A stretch of 64,000 nt of DNA, from NCBI RefSeq assembly GCF_026151205.1, contig NC_087077.1, positions 16,528,983 to 16,592,982 on the forward strand, read 5' to 3'. Both the position numbers and the translations under genes were made by a program. The notes beneath the pieces were generated by a model. That model saw nothing but the letters and a program-made list of their open reading frames with translations, did no database searches and had not been told where the DNA came from. Below are positions 55,201 to 64,000 of this stretch, piece by piece; positions within the stretch are counted from its first letter, which is position 1; the number at the start of each line of letters is the position of its first letter. The DNA comes from Bolinopsis microptera (lineage: Eukaryota; Ctenophora; Tentaculata; Lobata; Bolinopsidae).

Positions 55201-58200
55201 CCGTAGAAGTACTAATGCAATATAAAAATATAAAGTTATATTAGTCATGAAAATACAAAAGAAAGTACACTACTTGAATTTAATGAAGATTTTTTTCTCT
55301 TTTAGAAAATCTAAGCTTTTTGTCTATTATATATAAAAATCTTTGATTCGCTAAAAAAAGCCCACTATAAAGAATCTTGGTTCAGGTCTGCGGTATGACC
55401 AAATATGGCTTGATGGCGTGTTCTTACTAAAAGCTACACGTACTCTAGTTCGACACGTGCCCTAGTCCTCAAAGGAGGACGATTTCTCTTTTGTTCGATC
55501 AGATGAAGATTGTAGTCGCGAGTTAAGATAATATCTTCTAGAGAGCGAGGAGCGATGGGATGTCTGTTAACCTTGGTACGTGCTTTCCATCTTCGAGAGG
55601 GAGGCTTGCTGGCAATGACTTCTCGTCAGGCTTTCTGTTCTTGACGTGAGCCGTTGGATCACAAGCATAAAATAAAGGAAAATAGGAAACTAGAGTACGT
55701 GTCGAACTAGACTACTCGAATCTGCTAAAGTATATTTTTCTCGTGCATGAGTGACAGCGACAAAATATTGTCAAGTCAACCGTCCATCGTCACGTATAAA
55801 TGGTTTAAAAGGTTAAAAAAGCAAGATTTTACCAATCCTTCAGTTCAAAGATGATAAAGATGATTGACACATGTATTTTGAAAGCTCCTGTTAAACAAAC
55901 ATTTCGTATAACTTTTATGTTTTAAATAATGCCCCTCCAGATATATACTTGTGCAATGAGATGATATGAACCATTATTGAAATATCTGACAGACCATTAA
56001 ATCTGAAAGTTGGAGATTAAATCTCAGTCAAGACTACAATGAGGGCGTCCCATTTCAATATTTTTATATTTCAGAATGATACTACGCTATTTTCACAAAT
56101 GTAAGAAACTATTATGTTTGAACAACGAAACATTTTTCTTTGAAGCTCGACTATTTCTTCTAAGCTATTCAAGCCTCTGGAGCTACGGTTTGTGATAGGT
56201 TGCTGGACAATAAGACAATTGCGCCAATCTAGATCAAGCTACCATGGCAAGATGACGAATCAGAACCGATCAAAAAAATCTGCTCAATCAGATGCGACAA
56301 TTGTGCCCGATTAATCATGAAATCTTAATTTGTGAGCTTCAGACCATATAGACAGATAGATTCATATAGACTATTGAGTTATTATAATACTGGTTGATTA
56401 GATAAGTGCCAGTTCTAGAGCCATCAAGATAATTCTGCTCAAAGTAATTTACGATTTTCATAAGCTCAGGCCAGGAATACGAAAAGCTGGAACGCGAAAT
56501 CGAAAGCCTTATCAGTTTGTACTTGAAACAGTTCATTGTTCTCTTGAAAATGAAAAGTTGTTAAAATGTAATAAGGCGAATGATTCGGATCAAATAGCGT
56601 GCACTAGGTATAAATTTTGAAATTTTGGTTTGTGTCTCGTGGTGTGGATACTGTTCTCTGATACCACTTAAATTAAGAAATATTACAAACTATATTGTAT
56701 AATGTATATATTACTAAACGGGCCAGATCAACACTTAGTAAAGTTTGGCAATGACTACAAAAGTATACATAGTTGCAAACTTTGATCTAAAAGAAATTAT
56801 CTTTATTTTAAAACAAGGAATTCTTTTTTCAAAATTTTAAGTTTATCAAGTCAGTTTATCGCATGATTACCAAATTAATTTTGTTAACGAGATAAACTAA
56901 TTGCTTGATAACTTCTTCATTTTTTCTTCATCTGTTTCAGATAATATTCCACATTTAATAAGTATGTTCTCAAACACAAGAATAAGCAATTCAATGTTGA
57001 TCGGGTGTGGCCTTAAAAATCGAATTTTAAAATTTTGACGAGGGAATCCTCGAATGAGTAGCTACAGTATACCATCTGCAAACGTATGTGTAGTGTGCAC
57101 GGGCATTCTTCCAGTTATTATTACGCACAAACTACTCATGTGACTGTTTGGAGGTGTGTAACCAGCCAATACTGGTGTAACACCATGACCACACCGTGAC
57201 CACACCGTGGTGTAACACTAGTGTAACACTGGTGTAACACCATGCCCTTCACAGTTTATCACGAGACTTGGAGTAGGTGTTACACTTGTTACACAGTAAG
57301 TGTTACACAGTAAGTGTTACACTTGTAACTTCCCGGAGGTTTTAGAAAATAAGAAGTTAGGGTGATGTACCTTTATAGACCAGTGTCCGTCTGTAAAAAA
57401 CCTCTTCCAGCTTGAAAAATTCATCACCAGTGCTGAATGACCTCTTTGGAGGGGCTGGGGTTTTGGGAACACATAACGATGTCGGGCGGTTTAACGACAT
57501 GTCAAATAGTCAATATATTGATTGGAATTTGGAACTGATCGAAATACGGAACTCACAAGTCTGAAACCACAAAGGCAGCGGAAATTTATGGAACGGTGTA
57601 ATATGAGCTTCCCGACGGATGAATATCATTGAGTAATTATAAAAAGCTCAAATTTAGCTGTTATTAGGTAATGCTATTAATTAGATAAGAACGGTGAATT
57701 TTAGAAAACACAATATGACCTCACATATCAGTAGTAGTACAGGAGTTAATTCAAAAGTAAAAGTAAACTCCCCTGAAAATAATCGGTTTATTCACTATTG
57801 TTCTAACACATCCAAAATAACTTATCTTGATTTATAAATACTCCTTCCTTCGCTGAGAATTTCTATCCGACCACGTCACTTACTCCTCACGATCATATCC
57901 CGTGATGATTAAATCTAGATACGCCGGGGCAATAAACGTATTATTATACGCCTATAACGTACACTATTGTTACGCACAAACTACTCAGCTCACTATTTGG
58001 AGGAGTCAGCACCCTGCCGGCGCCCCACCGGCAGCGGTACCGTTCGAACTACCTTAGGTAATGCTATTCATTAGATAATAACGGTGGATTTTAGAAAACG
58101 CACTATGACCTCAGATATCAGTACAGATAGAATTAATTCAAAAGCAAAAGTAAACTCCCCTCTAAACATCAGTTCTCAAACACAAGCATTCCAGCTTGAA

Positions 58201-61200
58201 GAAGCATTGAGACGGAGTACACTTTATTTGGAGTGTTCTTCACTTTTCGGTTTTATATTATTTTACTCGAACATTTCACTATTCAATATTCCCCGTTTAT
58301 ATTCAGTTATCCGACATTAAATTATCATATCTTCACAATAGCATCTTTAAAATTTAAACGTGACTTTTAAACGCTATTCTAACTTGCGCTAGATTTATAA
58401 TATTCCAATTATATTGGTTACTATTGGGGAGCTGGAGGTGATCCACAGTTTTCTGACGACAAAAAATCTACCTTACTCGGGAATATTATAGCGGGTTAAT
58501 TTATGACTGGGAAAATTAATGACCGGGAAAAATATGGCGGACTTTCCAAAAACCCGCCAAATTATCCCGGTCATGTATTTACCGGTGGCCGACCTTTCAA
58601 CTTTTTTTTTTATTAAAGGAAAATAAATCTAAGCAATAATAAGTCAAATCTTCATTAAAGCGTATTCTCATTCTCATTATCGCTGATGTCCCCGCCATTA
58701 TCATTATTGATATCCCCCTGAGCTGCTGACCGTCAAATTCGAAGTTGTATTGTTGTCTTAACAAGACTTTCATTTTGTCCGCTAATGGGGCTACTGCTCT
58801 GAAGGTCAGCCTGAGCTTAATTTCCTGCCCACCGCTTGGTATTTGGGAACGTCTTGGCTTTGCAATTGCATCTTCAACTGCTCCAGTAATAAATCCACCG
58901 TGGACCATGAAATAGTGGCACAGTTTACTCACTTCTAGCGGGATGTGGCCACAAGTTACTTTAACGGGAAAAACTACCTCTTTCTTTAGTCTACACACTG
59001 CACACGAGAGGCGATCAATCTTTAGAGACATTATTATTATAATATATATTATATATTATTATTATTTTTGTTTTCTTCTATAACATATAAATTGTTTTCT
59101 TCTCTACGATTCACTGATTCATGGGCAAGAGAAGTGAGAATCACGGTCCACCCTGAAATCTGATTTCTATAACCAAATTGTGATTTTTATAACGAAATTA
59201 TGGTAGCAACCGCCAATAAAGTTACAGCCCTCCATCCACTGCTTCAAAAGTCTTCTCTAGCACATATGAGACTTCAGGTAAAATATGATGATCACCACCC
59301 CCTTGGAACCCCATAATCTGAGTCGGCGGGTTTTTTTATGACTGGTAAAATTTTTGACCGGGAAAAATATGGCGGAATCTTCCAAAACCCACCACTTTAT
59401 CCCGGTTATAATATTCCCGAGTAAGGTAGTATAATATTGGAAATATTACTACTATAAAACTACCTTTTAGAACGTACCTTTTAGATAAACGGGGACTTGA
59501 ACTGTTTCTACGTGAAATTCCTTCCACTCGTATTTTGCTCTGATCCAATGTTCTATGAGCATTCTGAAAAGTAATTGATCATTAATTAAGTCATATTTTA
59601 AACACATTTCGATTTAAGAATCAGCTGAACACATGAACTCATCTCTTTAACACTTTACAGCTTAAGAATACGCTGACCCATACTAAATATTTACGTAGTC
59701 GCCCTTATATTTTTCGCTCGCCATAAATCATAATCGACATTTTACCATCCTCAATTTTAGAGCATTCTTTCTCTAATCGCATTTTTAGTGGCTCGCCCGC
59801 CTTTTATGGAGGATTATGTTCATTTGTACTCCCCGTTCATGCAGAGTAGATTATGTGGACGGTGGACCCCCCGAACCCAAACTATTAGAAATTAGAAAAT
59901 ACTACGTTCCAACGGTATTACTGACTCACATAAACAAAATGAAATTAGAAGGCTTAATTTGAAAATCGTAAACAATGGTGCATAAAGTATAAACATAGTC
60001 TTGAATATTTTATGGAATGCGAATATGATTGAAACTGTCTGATCGCTCCACGTTGGTTCATTTCTGTAACACTGTAGTACCCTAGCTAGTTTGTAACTTT
60101 GGTTCTGACCTAGTTTGATTTGATATGATTTGATTGAGCGATTGATCAAATGGAACATTGAAATGCAAACACGATTTATGTTTTCATTAATTAGGAACAA
60201 CCAATCGTCGACTATAAAATCGTTTGCTGATTTCATTCCGTCAATCGTCTGCTTTGGACACGATCATGCAATGAGGGTTTTTATTGCAGCGACTACTTTG
60301 GCTCTAGTTATACTCTTATCGGGTAGGTCACGGGTAAAAATCAGAATGATATCCCTTTGTTTTGTGTGTCCTTTGTAATGAATGTTTAAGGGTGCATGTG
60401 TAAGATGATATGACTGGGTCTAAACCCCCATCAACCGTTTCTAACCCAAATAAACTTTAAGGAGGCTTCTCATCGGTGCGGCTACTGATGAGAAGCCTCC
60501 TTAAAGTTTATTTGGGTTAGAAACGACATCTGGGTCCCTACCCTCGCACAAGATTATTCTCAATTTTCTTGTTGTGTCCACAACTATGTTTATTATTACT
60601 TTTATGTAAATTCCTTTATGTTTATTCCTTATTACAATAAACACAGTTTAGTTATTTATTTGCTTACTGACCGTTAAAAACGTACAAATTTATCAGATGC
60701 ATCTTTTCTCGTGTATATCGTTTATATATCGTGTATAAACGATATATCGTTTATATATCGTGTATAAACGATATATCGTTTATATATCGTGTATAAACGA
60801 TATATCGTTTATATATCGTGTATAAACGATATATCGTTATAATATATAAACGATACACAGATGGTGTTGATAGAGGCCTGCTAGAAAAAGACAAGCCCTC
60901 TCACCGGGCCTTCTCTGACAAACTAGACAAGAAGTTTGGAGGAGGACCTATCTACGAGAAGGTGTTCAGACCAGCAATTCACAGTGCATACCATTCTTGG
61001 AGAGCTGCCAAGTCGGGGAATGGAGCGGAGTGGGACAGGGCCAAGGACCAGATCTCAAAGGTACTGTGGAAGTGGGTAGCGGTGAGATTATAGGACTGAA
61101 ATGTTGAGGAAGCTGCTTTAATTTAAAACGTTTGTATATACTTACTTAGTTTACTTTACTTTACTTTACTTATCGGTGATTCTAGAAGAAGTGTTGTTCG

Positions 61201-63792
61201 TTTCAATTTTACATTTTCAGATCGGATCTGGTCAACAACGGACGGATTATCTGGGAAAAAGAAGAAGAGGAAAGTAACCAGAAGGAAATGCCAGATAAAG
61301 AATTTTGTAACGTTCACGTTATCTGCTGGTGTGGAATGTGAACTTTAGAATAGCTGACTGGTGACTGGTTGACTGGTGACTGGTGACGTCACTGATTTAC
61401 ATTTCGCAAGACCGCTCTTTAACAAATATCGTGGTAGATTGTTGGATTTTTTATTACAAATGCATACATTACAGCAGTGTTTGATTTGTAAAAATAAAGA
61501 AATTTTAATTCCTAAACCGTGTTCGAGGGTCTTACAATAATTGTACAAATCGGTTGTAGGGTAGTCAAAGTGTACGTTACAAACTATGTATAAGGGTTTG
61601 AAGATCCTGTAAGATATAAAATTCCATGGGCTGGCAGCGAATAAACAGCGATAGTCTGGCAAGATAGCGAAAATTATATGCTTTCTAACATCATAATCGA
61701 CATTTTGATAAAAGGCTGGATTACTGTAGCTTCAATAGCGCCTCCCGCCTGCAGTCGAACCGATACCACAATAAGAAATAAACTGATTCAGATTATACAG
61801 ATCATGACGATATGATCGTTTAACTATTTATTAACTATAAATAAAACAACAATACGCGAAGGAACCTGGAGGAGTCCTTGTTAGGATGCCGGTATATTTC
61901 TGGTTTGTTGATGCCATACGTGTTAGCCACCTTTATGTTTCCGTATCTCTCCAAATTCTGAAATTGTACTAAATTCAGTTCGTTTATGTAAGGTAAGTTA
62001 CTAAACTTTCTTAAAATATTTCTCTCTAAAACATTTATAGAAATTCACAGATATGTGTCAGAGCCTGTTGTGGCATTGTGCCAGTATTCAGCCGCAGAAC
62101 CTGATCGTTTGACATCACATTGACGGCGAACCCGAAATCCTTACCAAACATGGGCATATCCAAGACAAAGCAGATCCTATCCCAGCCTAAACACTTATGA
62201 GCAGGGACTAAAAGTGAATCAGTGGATAATCACTACACGACCTGTGAAGTGTTGTAATACTATGATATCACTGATATTATAGTATTGTAGTATTTCATTG
62301 GTACCAAGATAGCAGCGTTGCTAATCCGTGCACTGCAGGGCTTCCTGTAGTACACAGTAGTATGTTATGTGTATTAAGTGGGCGTGTTTTGATGAGAAGA
62401 CAAAGAAACTTTATGTAAGAAAACACACAAACACGCCGGATCTAGACAAACACACAGGATGTTGAAAATGTTTGGTTTTCTGGTATATTGCCAAAGGGAA
62501 TGTAAACAAATAACAATTTCTATTTGCTGCAGAAAATATTGATATCTTTGGAATTGCGGCATCCGTGTGGAATTTTTGAGCGTCATATTATTTGATATGC
62601 GACAATACCCTAAAATTGTACTTTGAGATTAGCGTCATCACTTCGAAATACAAAGTGGCCTTTACAGTAGATTCTACAGTAGGCTATAAGGTAGTCTATA
62701 AAGTAGCCTATAAAGTAGCCTATAAATTAGCCTATAAAGTAGCCTATAAAGTAGCCTATAAAGTAGCCTATAAAGTAGCCTATAAAGTAGCCTATAAAAT
62801 AGCATATAAAGTAGTCTATAAAGTAGCCTATAAAGTAGCCTATAAAGTAGCCTATAAAGTAACCTATAAGGTAGCCTATAAAGTAGCCTATAAAGTGGCC
62901 TATAAAGTAGCCTATAAAGTAGCCTATAAAGTAACCTATAAGGTAGCCTATAAAGTAGCCTATAAAGAAGCCTATAAAGTGCCTATAAATTAGTCTATAA
63001 AATAGCTTATAAAGTAGCCTATAGAGTAGCCTATAAAGTAGCCTATAAAGTAGCCTATAAAATAGCCTATAAAGTAGCCTATAAAGTAGCCTATAAAGTA
63101 GCCTATAAAGTAGCCTATAAAGTAGCCTATAAAGTAGCCTATAAAATAGCCTATAAAGTAGTCTATAAAGTAGCCTATAAAGTAGTCTATAAAGTAGCCT
63201 ATAAAGTAGCCTATAAAGTAGCCTATAAAGTAGCCTATAAAGTAGCCTATAAAGTAGCCTATAAAGTAGCCTATAAAGTAACCTATAAGGTAGCCTATAA
63301 AGTAGCCTATAAAGTAGCCTATAAAGTAGCCTATAAAGTAGCCTATAAAATAGCTTATAAAGTAGCCTATAGAGTAGCCTATAAAGTATCCTATAAAGTA
63401 GCCTATAAAATAGCCTATAAAGTAGCCTATAAAGTAGCCTATAAAGTAGCCTATAAAGTAGCCTATAAAGTAGTCTATAAAGTAGCCTATAAAGTAGCCT
63501 ATAAAGTAGCCTATAAAGTAGCCTATAAAATAGCTTATAAAGTAGCCTATAAAGTAGCCTTTAAAGTAGCCTATAAAGTAGCATATAAAGTAGTCTATAA
63601 AGTAGTCTATAAAGTGCCTATAAATTAGTCTATAAAGTAGCCAATAGAGTATCTTATAAATTACAAAGTAGTCTATACATTAGCATATACACTGTACAGT
63701 AGTACAATTACTGACAACTTACCAAACAATCGCTGTCCGTCCATCGGTCCAGTTGAACGGATTTGATTCTCGAAATGTGAACTCCTAAATTC
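49204..63792 (-). CDS. ADAP: ADAP/centaurin-alpha ArfGAP with dual PH domains, 5' end beyond window
   Basis: Arf-directed GTPase-activating adaptor that binds phosphoinositides at membranes. Ten exons in the window: 63723-63792, 61866-61957, 59478-59563, 57371-57454, 54987-55105, 54612-54761, 53688-53756, 52322-52435, 49441-49562, 49204-49288. All phases agree, giving 329 residues plus about 45 missing upstream, matching human ADAP1 length (374). The ArfGAP part reads NLGVHISRIKSVQLDRWTD and LIEHWIRAKYEWKEF; the zinc-finger cysteines are off the right edge. PH1 runs from SGTLLKKGKKRGCWLQRHF to EIIEWYYAIRSF. PH2 runs from YESYLLKTPAEGKGSWKRRW through YYKNIMDPFPKGEVKIS to EETCAQWIKHI. The exon at 57371 is taken from the acceptor at 57455-57457 because only that start keeps phase. 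Several repeats and another gene occupy the introns. Confidence 0.9.
50027..50713 (+). mobile_element. Repeat-associated open reading frame of unknown function
   Basis: A 228-codon intronless frame on the strand opposite ADAP, with higher GC than its surroundings. The C-terminal half has a pattern (INDSSERALALATRFN, then ELMLVVESHCRQYS) that I recall from a recurrent group of uncharacterised, repeat-associated invertebrate proteins; this is memory, not a search result. A second frame (ending near 50128) reads through the first 100 bp and may be the true N terminus, implying a frameshift. No catalytic motif seen. Confidence 0.4.
51242..51898 (+). mobile_element. LINE ORF1-like fragment
   Basis: A 218-codon frame with an N-terminal coiled-coil-like region (ELLATKDKQLDDLKSVV) followed by DRSQNLMLFGLKEEKGE, EASRIGLNK, RPVKVTLTSST and SPDRSPEERAEQQ. 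This order is that of the RNA-binding domain of L1-type ORF1 proteins, widespread in invertebrate retrotransposon copies. It ends in a TG microsatellite and an unrelated tail, with no reverse transcriptase following. A dead or truncated insertion in an ADAP intron. Confidence 0.65.
52246..52290. repeat. C-rich homopolymer tract
   Basis: A run of about 16 C followed by CCTCCC and ACCCCC units, some 30 bp below the ADAP exon at 52322. Confidence 0.9.
52436..54611. other. ADAP introns between 52435 and 54612
   Basis: Besides exon 53688-53756, I see only uncertain signals. The minus-strand translation near 53290-53400 (LSKVFKKHNPSAFKRVPMG) and the plus-strand frame at 52940-53165 look non-random but are short, interrupted and unrecognised; decayed repeats are likely. 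Confidence 0.35.
55445..55710. mobile_element. Short inverted-repeat element (MITE)
   Basis: 266 bp beginning CTAGTTCGACACGT and ending with its reverse complement, ACGTGTCGAACTAG, with ACT on both flanks. A 3-bp duplication would suit a PIF/Harbinger-type MITE. No coding capacity. In an ADAP intron. Confidence 0.6.
57660..58180. repeat. Diverged tandem duplication, about 395-bp spacing
   Basis: The segment TTAGGTAATGCTATTA to AAAAGTAAACTCCCCT (57663-57772) recurs at 58055-58165 with about 15 percent change. CGCACAAACTACTCA (57123) recurs near 57973, so a larger region is involved. Confidence 0.7.
58472..59426. mobile_element. Inverted-repeat transposon with internal 144-codon frame
   Basis: The ends are exact inverted repeats of CCTTACTCGGGAATATTATA, flanked by TA. 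Subterminal regions share GACCGGGAAAAATATGGCGG in direct orientation. The right end lies about 50 bp from the ADAP exon at 59478. Confidence 0.75.
58597..59031 (-). CDS. Unknown 144-residue protein inside an inverted-repeat element
   Basis: Starts MSLKIDRLSCAVCRLKKEV and continues with CGHIPLEVSKLC, so it has a CxxC and further Cys/His that might bind zinc. The middle is basic and beta-like (EIKLRLTFRAVAPL). It has no transposase motifs that I recognise. The frame fills the centre of the transposon, so it is probably element-encoded, but it could be a captured host fragment or chance. Confidence 0.4.
   Translation of the reverse strand: MSLKIDRLSCAVCRLKKEVVFPVKVTCGHIPLEVSKLCHYFMVHGGFITGAVEDAIAKPRRSQIPSGGQEIKLRLTFRAVAPLADKMKVLLRQQYNFEFDGQQLRGISIMIMAGTSAIMRMRIRFNEDLTYYCLDLFSFNKKKS
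60271..61277 (+). CDS. Candidate small secreted protein, three exons, nested in ADAP intron
   Basis: Predicted from splice phases: exons 60271-60322, 60861-61060 and 61221-61277 join to 102 residues. Exon 1 encodes a hydrophobic signal peptide (MRVFIAATTLALVILLS). Exon 2 contains LDKKFGGGPIYEKVF and AYHSWRAAKSGNGAEW. Exon 3 ends QRTDYLGKRRRGK then TAA. There are no cysteines. A Gly before Lys-Arg-Arg-Arg could allow an amidated peptide to be released, as in prohormones. The strand is opposite to ADAP. AATAAA occurs at about 61493. The family is not recognised, and the splicing is inferred. Intron 1 holds the palindrome at 60436-60525. Confidence 0.5.
60436..60525. repeat. Perfect 39-bp inverted repeat with 12-nt loop
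   Basis: CGTTTCTAACCCAAATAAAC through TTCTCATC is followed after GGTGCGGCTACT by its exact reverse complement. No mismatch. Could be a hairpin MITE or a small-RNA precursor; lies in the first intron of the small secreted-protein candidate. Confidence 0.9.
60712..60852. repeat. ATATCGTTTATATATCGTG tandem repeat
   Basis: A 33-bp AT-rich unit (CGTTTATATATCGTGTATAA and remainder) repeated about four times, itself palindromic, ending just before the acceptor at 60858-60860. Confidence 0.9.
62035..62207 (-). CDS. Unassigned terminal-exon-like reading frame
   Basis: After a good acceptor (CTTTTAG) the minus strand reads 57 codons to a TAA: CLGWDRICFVLDMPMFGKDF, then FAVNVMSNDQVLRLNTG, then QQALTHICEFL. 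Composition is protein-like and it looks like the last exon of a gene. It cannot be joined in phase with the flanking ADAP exons, whose own junction is already complete. A weak resemblance to galectin beta-strands is not enough for a call. No partner exon found in the window. Confidence 0.35.
62683..63660. repeat. 12-bp minisatellite AGTAGCCTATAA, about 80 copies
   Basis: Almost 1 kb of the 12-bp unit with scattered variants (GTCTATAA, ATAGCTTATAAA) and apparent higher-order blocks. As 12 is divisible by three, one frame stays open and yields a repeating Tyr-Lys-Val-Ala polypeptide (133 codons), most likely not translated. In an ADAP intron. Confidence 0.95.
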
Positions 63793-64000
63793 CTGAATAG
63801 TTCGTCTGATTAGAATGTTAGAAAATATGTCAGCAATATGTCAAAGAGTTGTAAAGTAAAGGCTGTAATCTTGTGCTAAAACTGAAATAAATACATCTTA
63901 ATGACCGAAATCTTAGAAATTATCAAGGTTTTTCTCAACTGAAGGATGGGTACTACCTAAACTCCAAAGTAAAACCATCGCTAGAGATATATTTACCAAG
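63793..64000. other. ADAP: ADAP intron at the right edge
   Basis: Sequence upstream of the first ADAP exon in the window. The exon encoding the zinc-finger cysteines of the ArfGAP domain is not here. Confidence 0.5.

Noticed and set aside
62592-62993. 133-codon Tyr-Lys-Val-Ala protein
   Set aside because: Translation of the 12-bp minisatellite.
1-64000. CRISPR arrays, tRNA or rRNA genes, bacterial operons
   Set aside because: No spaced direct repeats with unique spacers, no tRNA-like cloverleaf or conserved rRNA segments noticed; gene structure is eukaryotic throughout.

Overview
The window is animal nuclear DNA: AT-rich, intron-rich (GT-AG introns from under 100 bp to about 10 kb), with 36- to 246-codon exons spread among microsatellites, minisatellites and cut-and-paste transposon remnants. 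The gene content and the LINE ORF1-like remnant suggest an invertebrate, perhaps a non-bilaterian such as a cnidarian, but nothing in the sequence fixes the taxon. I translated the exons by eye and joined them by splice-site phase.

Layout. (1) 1963-35552, + strand: a GTPBP2-type translational GTPase in 16 exons. Its exon 8 carries one extra base and a Ser in place of the expected switch-II His. Its introns hold two genes on the opposite strand: a 110-residue secreted, Cys-rich, dibasic-site peptide precursor (12201-12533) and a complete four-exon F-box protein (17732-18814). The introns also hold a local family of hairpin-rich repeats ending in T runs (10805-14220), several elements with terminal inverted repeats and target-site duplications, a 1.2-kb near-identical tandem duplication, and inverted TCAGGG arrays. 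(2) 36423-39334, - strand: a flavin amine oxidase of the L-amino-acid-oxidase type in four exons. (3) 40507-44634, - strand: a complete 12-exon SLC7/LAT-type amino-acid transporter lacking the Cys normally used to bind the SLC3 heavy chain. (4) 44635-49203: intergenic, with degenerate repeats only. (5) 49204-63792 and beyond the right edge, - strand: an ADAP (centaurin-alpha) gene, ArfGAP plus two PH domains, ten exons in the window. Its introns contain LINE-type and other repeat ORFs, three inverted-repeat elements, a candidate three-exon secreted-peptide gene on the + strand (60271-61277), an unassigned exon (62035-62207) and a 1-kb 12-bp minisatellite.

The GTPase, ArfGAP adaptor and F-box protein are ordinary intracellular housekeeping or signalling genes with no evident shared pathway. 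The amino-acid oxidase and amino-acid transporter lie side by side on one strand, about 1.2 kb apart, and could share substrates. The most unusual material is in the introns: two candidate secreted peptide precursors, the hairpin RNA-like repeat family, and nested transposons with readable target-site duplications.
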